Below, in pieces: positions 7,284 to 14,990 of a stretch of 15,697 bases of DNA. Where the stretch lies: positions 1 to 15,697 of the forward strand of contig JANMLV010000192.1 in assembly GCA_031372705.1 (NCBI GenBank), read 5' to 3'. The position numbers and the translations under genes were made by a program. Position 1 is the first letter of the stretch; every line of letters starts with the position of its first letter. A model generated the notes under the pieces. That model had not been told where the DNA came from, made no database searches, and worked only from the letters and a program-made list of their open reading frames with translations. Origin of the DNA: UBA7236 sp031372705 (GTDB lineage: Bacteria > Bacteroidota > Bacteroidia > Chitinophagales > BACL12).

Positions 7284-8612
7284 ATGAGTATTAAAAACCA
7301 AAATACAATATTCAATTTCAGGCAATATGCTTTTAAGCAATTTAAGCATAATAAACCTGCTTATGTATCGTTGTATATTTTGGCAATTCTTGCATTTGTA
7401 GCCATTTGCGCACCCATTTTAGCAAATGAAAAACCATTGTATATTAAATATAAAGGCGAATCATTTTTCCCTGCCTTTAGTTTCAAAAATAATTATTACA
7501 TCACTGATGCAAAAGGCGATACCACTAAAATCCAATTAGACATTACCGAGTGGAAACAAATGCAATTTGAAAAGGTAATTTGGGCACCAGTACCTTACAC
7601 ACCGGGCAAAAGCGATCGTTTAAACAGTGATTATAAATCACCCGGAGGTGAGCAAAAATTTAGAGATGCAACAGGTAACATCGTTTCAATGCCAGCAAGG
7701 TTTCGTCATCGACTAGGCACAGGCAGCAGAGGTGAAGATTTATTAGCGGGGTTAATTCATGGCGCGCGCATTTCACTTACCATCGGGTTTATTTCAATGA
7801 CCATTGCCACAATAATTGGATTGCTATTAGGAGCAATGGCAGGTTATTTTGGCGATAATAAATTAGTAACCACAAGAGGTAGATTTTGGACAGTTGTTTT
7901 AGGAATAATTATCGGGTGGTTTTATGCTTTTCAGGTAAGGCAATTTAATTTACAAGATGCACTTAAAACTTCGAGCAGCGCAATAATTGTTCAATTAATG
8001 TTAAGCATCGTTATACTAACAGGCATCATTCTAGCTTTTGCTTTATTAGGCAAGCTTATTGGAAAATTACCGTTGTTGAATAAACAAGTTAATATTCCGG
8101 TAGATGCAATGGTTTCGAGGACAGTGGAAATATTTCATTCGATGCCAACATTTATCCTAATTTTAACAATTGCAGCTATTGCACGTCCGTCGCTTACCAA
8201 TATTATGATTATTATTGGTTTAACATCTTGGACCGGCATTGCACGACTTACACGAGCCGAATTTCTGCGGTTGCGCAATTTGGAATACATACAGGCAGCA
8301 AGGGCACTCGGTTATTCGGAATATAAAATTATTTTAAAACATGCACTTCCGAACGGCATAGCCCCGGCTTTAGTTTCCATTGCATTTGGTATAGCCTCGG
8401 CAATTTTAATTGAATCAAGTTTGTCGTTCCTGGGAATAGGCGTGCCGGCTGATGTAGTAACCTGGGGTTCATTAGTAAACGATGGTCGCGAAAAATACAG
8501 TGCTTGGTGGCTAGTAATTTTTCCGGGATTAGCCATATTTATTACCGTTACGGTGTATAATCTGATTGGAGAAGGTTTGAGGGACGCACTCGACCCGAAA
8601 CAGAAAAAATAA
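7284..8612 (+). CDS. ABC transporter permease, OppC/DppC type, with extra transmembrane pair
   Basis: This 442-residue protein is the partner permease. The family core is plain: helix 1 at about 28-47, HRLGTGSRGEDLL at 142-154 (usually HPLGTDxxGRD), GARISLTIG at 160-168, the EAA-type loop (LEYIQAARALGYS, 333-345), the SLSFLGIGVP segment at 379-388 and the ending GEGLRDALDPKQKK. Usual length is about 280-300. Two parts account for the excess. First, the periplasmic loop after helix 1 is long (about 48-140). Second, about 80 residues (193-272) are inserted between AGYFGDNK and VDAMVSRTVEIFHSMP. This second insert carries two hydrophobic segments, about 202-218 and 233-258, that look like an added helical hairpin. 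The start codon follows the upstream stop by 3 nt, so the two permeases are translated from one message. No ATPase gene follows. Confidence 0.92.
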   Translation: MSIKNQNTIFNFRQYAFKQFKHNKPAYVSLYILAILAFVAICAPILANEKPLYIKYKGESFFPAFSFKNNYYITDAKGDTTKIQLDITEWKQMQFEKVIWAPVPYTPGKSDRLNSDYKSPGGEQKFRDATGNIVSMPARFRHRLGTGSRGEDLLAGLIHGARISLTIGFISMTIATIIGLLLGAMAGYFGDNKLVTTRGRFWTVVLGIIIGWFYAFQVRQFNLQDALKTSSSAIIVQLMLSIVILTGIILAFALLGKLIGKLPLLNKQVNIPVDAMVSRTVEIFHSMPTFILILTIAAIARPSLTNIMIIIGLTSWTGIARLTRAEFLRLRNLEYIQAARALGYSEYKIILKHALPNGIAPALVSIAFGIASAILIESSLSFLGIGVPADVVTWGSLVNDGREKYSAWWLVIFPGLAIFITVTVYNLIGEGLRDALDPKQKK

Positions 8613-8721
8613 ATCAATTTGTAACATGCTTATATCGGCCAAACTAAAATAACGTAATGGCTGTAACCGTTTTTTATGTAATTTTGAACAACATTATTGT
8701 AAAAAAATAAGCATCCTGTAA

Positions 8722-10197
8722 GTGAAACGAAACCAACTACTGCTAACGATTATTTTGTTCTGGTTGCCTTATTTTGCAGGTGCTCAACAAATCTATATCT
8801 CTGACCCTCAAAAAATCAGCACCGAACTGGTAGGCTATAACATCCTTGGCAAAAATAAAAACGGTGATGTAATGATTTACAAAAAATATCGATTCGAAGA
8901 CGAAATCGATATTTATGATAAACAAATGAGTTTTAAACGAAGAAAAGAAATCACCATTTCAAACTTTGACTATGAAACACTCGAAGTTTATAAATCAGGT
9001 GATTATATTTTTCATTTTTACACGCACCGCGATAATAAAATGAATTACCTATCAGTTCAGCGGTATAATCAGGAAATTGAAAAGAAAGGCGGACCCATTC
9101 TACTCGATTCAACATCACTAAAGCTTGGCGAAAATTTTTCTGATTTTAAAATTGCTAAAGCAAATACAACTCCCTACTATCTCATTTATAAATATGAAAT
9201 GAGTGTCGGCCGAATTGATAAATTATTGATGATGGTTATGAATGCGGATGGACTTATTCAGCAAAAAAACGAAATCAATCTACCTGATGAAAATTATACT
9301 CCCCTCCTTCTAAAAGAAACAATTTCTGATGAAGGTCAGCCGATTTTTTTATTTGAAAATGAAGACTACAATTGTAAAAAAGATAAAACTACTACGCAAT
9401 ATACTTTTATTTTTCCCAAAAACGGAAATACTTGGGTTTCGGCCGACATAAACGGTGACGAATATTGTCTCGATGAAATAAACTTCGCCATGGATAATTC
9501 CTTTAATAAAATTACTTCCATTTGCTTTTTAAAAGATGACAATAAAGATTACATGGTAGGTTATAAGTATTTGCATATTGATGTTAACTCAGGAGAAGTA
9601 GCACCTAACTATAATTACTTATTTCCATTGGAAACAATGGATCAAATTGCAGGATTAACTAAAGAAAAATCGATTAAAAGTTTACCTGTATACCAAATTG
9701 GAACAATTGTGCCGCGTGCCGATGGCGGTGCCTTAATGGTTGCAGAATACTATGATAAAACTGTCGAAAATTACGAGTATACCAATTACGATCCTTATTA
9801 TGGTTACAGAACCTCAACCCGACAAGTTGAGTTTTACGAATATGACGACATATTGCTTTTTTCGATACAGCCGAACGGCGTTCCCAGCTGGAATAATGTA
9901 ATACGCAAAAAGCAAGTGAGTCGCGAAGATAAAGGTGTTAATTCATCATATGCCATTATGAACGGCAAAGAAAAAATTACCTTTATATTTAATGAAGATG
10001 TAGATCAAAATTCAAATGTTTTACAATACGAAATGATGGCAGATGGCACATTAGACAGGAAAAGTCTTTTTAACGCCAACCAACAAGAAGTTCAAGTAAG
10101 GCCACTATCGGCAACACAGGTGAGTTATAATGAAATAGTTATTCCAAGTATCTACAAAAAAAATCTTTCGTTTGTTAAACTCCAATTCCAAAAATAA
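8722..10197 (+). CDS. Secreted protein of unknown function
   Basis: This 491-residue protein is not one I recognise. It begins at GTG 8722; the following residues form a good signal peptide (MKRNQLLLTIILFWLPYFAGA, cleavage expected about 21-22) without a lipobox, so export to the periplasm or beyond is likely. The mature part is rich in short beta-strand-like stretches separated by Asp/Asn/Gly turns, with repeated W/F/Y-containing segments, which would suit a beta-propeller or other all-beta fold; I could not define repeat units. Ten tyrosines fall between residues 343 and 376. No catalytic motif and no C-terminal sorting signal is visible. The next gene starts 3 nt after its stop, so the two are probably co-translated. 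Confidence 0.85.
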   Translation: MKRNQLLLTIILFWLPYFAGAQQIYISDPQKISTELVGYNILGKNKNGDVMIYKKYRFEDEIDIYDKQMSFKRRKEITISNFDYETLEVYKSGDYIFHFYTHRDNKMNYLSVQRYNQEIEKKGGPILLDSTSLKLGENFSDFKIAKANTTPYYLIYKYEMSVGRIDKLLMMVMNADGLIQQKNEINLPDENYTPLLLKETISDEGQPIFLFENEDYNCKKDKTTTQYTFIFPKNGNTWVSADINGDEYCLDEINFAMDNSFNKITSICFLKDDNKDYMVGYKYLHIDVNSGEVAPNYNYLFPLETMDQIAGLTKEKSIKSLPVYQIGTIVPRADGGALMVAEYYDKTVENYEYTNYDPYYGYRTSTRQVEFYEYDDILLFSIQPNGVPSWNNVIRKKQVSREDKGVNSSYAIMNGKEKITFIFNEDVDQNSNVLQYEMMADGTLDRKSLFNANQQEVQVRPLSATQVSYNEIVIPSIYKKNLSFVKLQFQK

Positions 10198-10200
10198 ATC

Positions 10201-11196
10201 GTGTTAAGGATATTTCAATCATCGAACCCACTAACGCTTTTATTGCTGATACTCTATGCTGTATTGGCAAACTTGAAATGGCTAATTTATCCGGATGCGG
10301 CTGAGATTCATAATTATAGTTATATCAGTAATATTATTTTTAATAACTGGTTGCATCTTAATCAACTGCCTGAAATTGTAGTATTAACGATACATCTTGC
10401 AATTATTGTTGTTACCGGAATTTTAATTTGCTTTTTAATGCAGCAATTTAAAATAATTACGAAACCCTCCTTAATACCGGCAGCGGTATTTATTACTATT
10501 TGCAGTATTTTTCCGGCAATATTATTCAGCTCCCCTGAAATTTTATGCGGTATAATGTTGGTTTGGATATTGTTTAAAATTTTCAGCATTTATAACAAAA
10601 CAAAAGCCGACATGGCTTATTTTGATGTTGGCTTAATTACCGGTCTAATTTCACTATTGTATTTCCCGGCAATTGTATTTTGCTTTTTTGGCATCATTGC
10701 CCTTTTTAGAATGCGTTCCACCTCATTTCGCGATTTCTTTATCTACCTGGTTGGCGTTTTATTAGGATATTTCCTTATTGGAACGGTAGTTTTTTGGTTC
10801 GATTTGTTACCCGACTTTGTGGCAGCACAATTTGCTTTACCTACAGGAATTTTGGTAAGCGAAGTATCTTTTTCAGTTATAACTATAGTAAAACTCAGTA
10901 TAGTTGGTATCATATTTATAACTGCCCTTTTGTTTTTTAGCAATAGGTTTTCGGTAAACCTTATTCAAGTTCGAAAATATTTGGGAACTTTTATTTGGCT
11001 TTTTGTGTTTGCATTGGCAAGTTGTTTTCTTAACAATCCTTTGCAACAATACGCATTGTTTCCTTTGCTATTATCAATCTCACTGTTTATCAGCTATTAT
11101 TTCTACCATTCCAAAAACCGTTTGGCCGCAGAATTAATGTTTTTGACACTTTTAGGCACCACATTAATATTCCAATATATTAACTTTGCATCTTAA
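10201..11196 (+). CDS. Polytopic membrane protein, DUF6427-like
   Basis: This 331-residue protein is hydrophobic throughout, with about nine to ten likely membrane helices. The start is GTG 10201, 3 nt after the preceding stop; no ATG occurs in frame until about residue 80, deep in the membrane part, so GTG is the only reasonable choice. The opening MLRIFQSSNP, the early FNNWLHL segment and the central RMRSTSFRDFFIYLVGVLLG stretch resemble DUF6427-type Bacteroidota proteins, some of which carry the unsupported label beta-carotene monooxygenase. That assignment is from memory and not verified. No catalytic residues, ATP-binding motif or transporter signature is apparent. Close coupling to the secreted 491-residue protein suggests related roles, perhaps at the envelope. 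purQ starts 11 nt after its stop and may be on the same message. Confidence 0.8.
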   Translation: MLRIFQSSNPLTLLLLILYAVLANLKWLIYPDAAEIHNYSYISNIIFNNWLHLNQLPEIVVLTIHLAIIVVTGILICFLMQQFKIITKPSLIPAAVFITICSIFPAILFSSPEILCGIMLVWILFKIFSIYNKTKADMAYFDVGLITGLISLLYFPAIVFCFFGIIALFRMRSTSFRDFFIYLVGVLLGYFLIGTVVFWFDLLPDFVAAQFALPTGILVSEVSFSVITIVKLSIVGIIFITALLFFSNRFSVNLIQVRKYLGTFIWLFVFALASCFLNNPLQQYALFPLLLSISLFISYYFYHSKNRLAAELMFLTLLGTTLIFQYINFAS

Positions 11197-11207
11197 TCTT
11201 TACTGTT

Positions 11208-11918
11208 ATGAAATTTGGCGTTGTAACCTTTCCGGGCTCTAATTGTGATCAAGACCTTATTCATGTTTTACGCAACGTGATGGGCTGTGAAGTGATTGAG
11301 TTATTTCATAAACAACATGATTTAGGTGGCTTAACTACCGATGATTGTGTAATGTTACCGGGAGGATTTTCATATGGCGATGCGCTCAGAACAGGCTCTA
11401 TTGCTCGATTTTCACCCATTATGCAAGCCGTAATTCAACATTGCAACGCAGGTGGTTATGCTTGGGGTATATGCAACGGATTCCAAATTTTATGCGAAGC
11501 AGGTTTATTACCGGGCGTTTTACTCGAAAACAACAATCAGCAGTTTATTTGCAAAAACGTTTTCTTAACTGCCGACAACCACGATAGTCGCATTAACGCC
11601 AATATTCCGAGCGGGCAAGCACTTAAAATTCCAATTGCCCATGGCGAAGGTCGTTATTACGCCGACGAAGCCACACTTAAATCAGTAATTGATAACAATC
11701 AGGTTATTTTCCGCTATTGCGATGAGCATGGAAATGTAACCGATGCCGCCAATCCAAACGGCTCATTCCACAATATAGCAGGCATTTGCAATGCAGGACG
11801 CAATGTTTTCGGCATGATGCCTCATCCGGAGCGCGCTTCTGAGGAAATTCTTGGCAATACCGATGGAAGAATGATTTTCGAGTCATTTTTGGCACTTTCT
11901 GCCACATCTGCACGTTAA
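11208..11918 (+). CDS. purQ: Phosphoribosylformylglycinamidine synthase glutaminase subunit PurQ
   Basis: This 236-residue cytoplasmic protein is the class-I glutamine amidotransferase subunit of the PurLQS complex. It releases ammonia from glutamine, which PurL uses to convert FGAR to FGAM in step 4 of purine synthesis. The catalytic triad is present: Cys89 in GICNGFQIL, and His206 with Glu208 in MMPHPERA. The oxyanion-strand region LPGGFSYGDALR (50-61) and the N-terminus MKFGVVTFPGSNCD are family-typical. Length is normal for stand-alone PurQ. A separate purQ implies that this organism uses the split small-PurL/PurQ/PurS form and not the single long PurL; purL and purS are not in the window. 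The gene starts 11 nt after the membrane protein gene and ends before a short non-coding region. Confidence 0.97.
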   Translation: MKFGVVTFPGSNCDQDLIHVLRNVMGCEVIELFHKQHDLGGLTTDDCVMLPGGFSYGDALRTGSIARFSPIMQAVIQHCNAGGYAWGICNGFQILCEAGLLPGVLLENNNQQFICKNVFLTADNHDSRINANIPSGQALKIPIAHGEGRYYADEATLKSVIDNNQVIFRYCDEHGNVTDAANPNGSFHNIAGICNAGRNVFGMMPHPERASEEILGNTDGRMIFESFLALSATSAR

Positions 11919-11948
11919 TTCTATTTGATAGTCACATTTTTGTCATCG

Positions 11949-11971
11949 GAGCAAGCAATAATGCTTAGCTC
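11949..11971 (+). other. Imperfect hairpin after purQ, weak terminator candidate
   Basis: GAGCAAGCA (11949-11957) can pair with TGCTT-A-GCTC (11962-11971) over 9 bp with one bulged A and a 4-nt loop. No T tract follows, so it is a poor intrinsic terminator. It might instead be a structured leader or operator for the DsbD gene downstream. Confidence 0.25.
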
Positions 11972-11984
11972 AGTGTTAAATCGT

Positions 11985-11992
11985 TAAATTTG
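11985..11992 (+). promoter_or_regulatory. Candidate -7 box upstream of the DsbD-type gene
   Basis: TAAATTTG is a full match to TAnnTTTG, 14 nt before the ATG at 12007. No TTTG is present at the expected -33 position, so this is a half-site assignment. It indicates separate transcription of the disulfide reductase gene from purQ. Confidence 0.4.
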
Positions 11993-12006
11993 CAATCTAA
12001 ATTGCT

Positions 12007-14439
12007 ATGCAGATGGGTAAACGTTTGTTCCAACTATTTTTAGTCCTCTTTTTTACACAACAAGCTCAAGCTCAATTACTGGAACCGGTAAAGTGGGAAA
12101 TGTCATCATCGCAAAGTGGCGTAAATGAATATATCCTCATATTTAAGGCTACCATTGACGAAGGATGGAAAGTGTATTCTAAAGATGTTCCTGAAGAAGG
12201 TCCGTTACCTACCGTTTTGGTATTTGATGAACTGCCTCCCGGAGTTGAATTAGTAGGTGAACAAGAAGAATTGGGGCGCATGGAAGAAGCAGTAGAACCT
12301 CTTTTTAAAAACCAAGTAATTAAATTTTATCATAAACGACTTACACTTCGCCAAAAAGTAAAAATTTCGGGCAACACCACCATTAAAGGATATGTAGATT
12401 ACATGTCGTGCGATGATAGACAATGCAGTGCCTTCAGTAAAGATTTTTCATTTACACTCGAAGGAACCAGCGGAGCAACAAATACCGGAATTGATTACTC
12501 GCAAGTTGCAGACCCTGTGCAGTGGGCAATTAGCACTGAAAAAATTTCAGATACCGAATATTGGATAAAATATAAAGCCGTAATTACACCAACATGGAAA
12601 TTGTATTCGCAAAACTCACCTGAGGGTGGCGCACAACCCATGAAATTTGTTTTCGAAAACGCAGGCACAACTTATCACTTAAGTGGTAAGGTTGAAGAAA
12701 TTGGCCATCTGGAAACAAAAGCAGAACCGCTATTTAAAAATAAAGTATTAAAATATTATCACGATAAAGCAGAAATGCGTCAAAAAATAGTAATCGATTC
12801 CCCTAATGCGGTTATTACCGGTTATATCGATTACCAAACTTGCGATGCTTCACAGTGCTTATTTAAATCGAAAGATTTTAATTTAAAAATTTCTAACGGT
12901 GTTGTTGAAACAATTGAACAAGTTATACCTGAATCAGGTGCTGTTGTTCCAAAATTCGGAACCTTTGCTGTTGACACCGCTTACGCAAATAATGCAGTGT
13001 GCGCCGGCGATTTAACCGGTCAGATTACCGATGCAGGTGGAAAAAGTTTATTAGGCACATTTATTTTAGGATTTATTGGAGGATTAATCGGTTTATTAAT
13101 GCCGTGCACATTTCCAATGATACCTTTCACCATTTCTTTTTTTACCAAGCACGCAGGTAACCGCAGAAAGGGAATTATGAATGCATCGTTTTATGGATTC
13201 AGCATTGTATTAGTATACTTCCTTGCTTCATTGCCATTTTTATTTTTTGGTGTGGGCGGCGATAAACTCAATGATTTTTCTACCAACAATATTGTGAATC
13301 TTGTTTTCTTTTTTGTGTTTATTTTATTCGCATTATCGCTATTTGGATTATTCGAAATTAAATTACCTACAAAATGGGCGAATAAAGCTGATAACGCATC
13401 TGATGTTGGCGGTTTAATGGGTATTTTTTTTATGGCACTAACATTATGTATCGTGTCGTTCAGTTGCACAGGACCAATTTTAGGGTCATTACTTGCCAAT
13501 AGCTTAAAAGATGGCGGTGTTGCGCTTACAATGGGTATGCTGGGCTTTGGGGTCGCATTTGCACTGGCTTTTACCTTATTGGCATTATTCCCGCAATTAT
13601 TAAATAAAATGCCAAAAAGCGGTGGCTGGTTAAACGAAGTGAAAATTGTTTTTGCTTTTATTGAAGTAGCCATGGCAGTGAAATTTTTAAGCAATGTTGA
13701 CCTTGCTTACCACTGGGATTTTTTAAAGCGCGAAATATTTTTAGGTGCATGGACAATTATTGCGTTATTGATTTTCCTATATGTTTCCGGTGTAATTCGC
13801 TTTCCGCATGACGATAAAAAAGTAAAATGGTCGACAGGCAGAATTGTATTTGCATTAACGTTTTTAGCAACCACGGTTTATTTCGGACAAGGCTTGCGTA
13901 AATATGGTAATGTTCCGATGTTAAGTGGTTTTTTACCTCCACAGTGGTATAGCATTTATGAATATGATAATGAATGTCCGCTGGGTTTAAATTGTTTTCA
14001 CGATTTAGAAGAAGGTATTGCTTTTGCTAAAGAAAACAATAAACCGATATTAATTGATTTTACCGGTTATGCCTGTGTAAACTGTCGTAAAATGGAAGAA
14101 CATGTTTGGCCGAAAGACGAAATATATTCTATTATTAATCAAGAATATGTATTAGTGAGTTTATATGTTGATGATAAAGAAGCGTTGCGATTAGAAGACC
14201 AATATATTTCATCAACTACCGGACAAAAAGTGCGCACCATCGGTAACAAATGGAGCGATTTACAAAGTAGTCAGTTCGGCACTAATGCGCAGCCTTATTA
14301 TGTTTTAATTGCACCTGATGGTAAAGTATTAAATCAGCCTCGCGCTTATACGCCTGATGTTGCAGAATATAAGGGATTTTTGGAATGTGGATTGGAGACT
14401 TTTGAGAATATTGATAAGGTGGCGATGAAGGGGAACTGA
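12007..14439 (+). CDS. DsbD-type thiol:disulfide reductase with duplicated N-terminal redox domain
   Basis: This 810-residue protein carries electrons from the cytoplasm across the inner membrane to envelope thiols, as DsbD does. In order it has a signal peptide (1-22), two homologous DsbD-alpha domains (about 25-152 and 168-297), a linker, a CcdA/DsbD-beta membrane region (about 350-630), and a C-terminal thioredoxin-like gamma domain (about 660-800). Visible redox pairs are C135/C140 and C279/C284 in the alpha domains (both C-x4-C), C367 (MPCTFPM) and C487 (SCTGP) in the membrane core, and C690-V-N-C693 in the gamma domain, with a likely cis-Pro at 763. The two alpha domains align throughout, including DEGWKVYSKD/TPTWKLYSQN and EPLFKNQVIKFYHK/EPLFKNKVLKYYHD. 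Classical DsbD (about 565 residues) has one alpha domain; the second accounts for most of the extra length. The target proteins cannot be inferred from the neighbours. Confidence 0.94.
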   Translation: MQMGKRLFQLFLVLFFTQQAQAQLLEPVKWEMSSSQSGVNEYILIFKATIDEGWKVYSKDVPEEGPLPTVLVFDELPPGVELVGEQEELGRMEEAVEPLFKNQVIKFYHKRLTLRQKVKISGNTTIKGYVDYMSCDDRQCSAFSKDFSFTLEGTSGATNTGIDYSQVADPVQWAISTEKISDTEYWIKYKAVITPTWKLYSQNSPEGGAQPMKFVFENAGTTYHLSGKVEEIGHLETKAEPLFKNKVLKYYHDKAEMRQKIVIDSPNAVITGYIDYQTCDASQCLFKSKDFNLKISNGVVETIEQVIPESGAVVPKFGTFAVDTAYANNAVCAGDLTGQITDAGGKSLLGTFILGFIGGLIGLLMPCTFPMIPFTISFFTKHAGNRRKGIMNASFYGFSIVLVYFLASLPFLFFGVGGDKLNDFSTNNIVNLVFFFVFILFALSLFGLFEIKLPTKWANKADNASDVGGLMGIFFMALTLCIVSFSCTGPILGSLLANSLKDGGVALTMGMLGFGVAFALAFTLLALFPQLLNKMPKSGGWLNEVKIVFAFIEVAMAVKFLSNVDLAYHWDFLKREIFLGAWTIIALLIFLYVSGVIRFPHDDKKVKWSTGRIVFALTFLATTVYFGQGLRKYGNVPMLSGFLPPQWYSIYEYDNECPLGLNCFHDLEEGIAFAKENNKPILIDFTGYACVNCRKMEEHVWPKDEIYSIINQEYVLVSLYVDDKEALRLEDQYISSTTGQKVRTIGNKWSDLQSSQFGTNAQPYYVLIAPDGKVLNQPRAYTPDVAEYKGFLECGLETFENIDKVAMKGN

Positions 14440-14445
14440 AAGGGA

Positions 14446-14481
14446 ACGCGGATAACGCGGATTAAACGGATTTACGCGGAT
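14446..14481 (+). repeat. Irregular short direct repeat ACGCGGAT
   Basis: ACGCGGAT occurs at 14446-14453, 14455-14462 and 14474-14481, with a shortened ACGGAT at 14466-14471, so the spacing is about 8-11 nt. The array begins 7 nt after the DsbD stop codon. Similar ACGGATTAA-rich intergenic repeats are familiar from environmental Bacteroidota genomes, but that is memory, not a search. The rest of the 114 bp between 14440 and 14553 holds nothing else I can name. Confidence 0.6.
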
Positions 14482-14553
14482 TAATTAATTGAAGGATTAA
14501 GCGTTCTATACATCCTTAAACTAATTTAGTGGATACAACACAATCTATTTATT

Positions 14554-14973
14554 TTACCAAATCCGAAAATAAATAATTTTATTTTTTACTGATTCACAAT
14601 CTTTCAGTTGGCAAGCCAAAATCATTTCAGTACCAATATTAAAAACTTGCAAGGGTTTATTAAGGATAATGGTTGGGCATGATTTAAATTCCGGTAACTC
14701 ATACATTTGAGTAAGTTCAATGTTAAAATCATTAGTAAAATACAAAGCAGAGGTTTGTTTATCTTCAGACAACCCAATTTGAATTAGCTTGTAATCTCCC
14801 CAATATCCTTCCATAAGCGAGTCTTCATAAATCAACCAGTCGATATTCATTGTATCTAAGTTTAAGATTGCATTTCGTTCCTCCTCATCCAATTGTTCTA
14901 TATCTGTGTGTACAATGTCATTTAACAGTAGAGAATATTCTGAAGGCTTATTTCTTATCTTCTTCATATACAT
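14554..14973 (-). CDS. Hypothetical protein, 5' end at the contig junction
   Basis: I do not recognise this protein. The minus-strand frame ends at TAA (14556-14554) and stays open past the junction with no stop nearby, so its true start is undecided: ATG 14973 gives 139 residues, ATG 14967 gives 137, and a longer gene cut by the junction is equally possible. The sequence starts with a basic segment (KKIRNKPS), then acidic EQLDEEERNAILNL, and later alternating hydrophobic strands. There is no signal peptide, membrane helix or metal motif; only two Cys lie close together near the C-terminus (ACQLKDC). The terminal 40 residues are typical of a small globular protein. It runs convergently to the DsbD gene, and composition matches the Bacteroidota part. 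Some N-terminal residues may be foreign sequence. Confidence 0.5.
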   Translation of the reverse strand: MYMKKIRNKPSEYSLLLNDIVHTDIEQLDEEERNAILNLDTMNIDWLIYEDSLMEGYWGDYKLIQIGLSEDKQTSALYFTNDFNIELTQMYELPEFKSCPTIILNKPLQVFNIGTEMILACQLKDCESVKNKIIYFRIW

Positions 14974-14990
14974 CAATCTATCAGCCAATG
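14965..14990. other. Inferred junction between Bacteroidota and cyanobacterial sequence
   Basis: Left of this interval the sequence behaves as Bacteroidota. Right of it lies the 3' part of a cyanobacterial reductase gene whose upstream coding region is missing, with HIP1-type GCGATCGC sites that do not occur to the left. The exact breakpoint cannot be set, since coding sequences on opposite strands both appear to run into this interval. No insertion-sequence ends or target duplication is visible. Confidence 0.7.

Noticed and set aside
8613..8721. Terminator or promoter in the gap after the second permease gene
   Set aside because: AACG...CGTT before a T run gives only a 4-bp stem, and TTTG at 8683-8686 has no -7 partner at the right distance; neither is good enough to call.
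13191..13694. Long open frame (167 codons) on the minus strand opposite the DsbD membrane region
   Set aside because: It lies fully antisense to a clearly coding region, is rich in Lys/Asn/Pro/Thr from AT-rich codon complements, and has no domain or start context.
14850..14978. Plus-strand extension of the reductase frame upstream of the junction
   Set aside because: It is open by chance opposite the minus-strand hypothetical gene, and its residues do not resemble the TIM-barrel domain that should precede the iron-sulfur tail.
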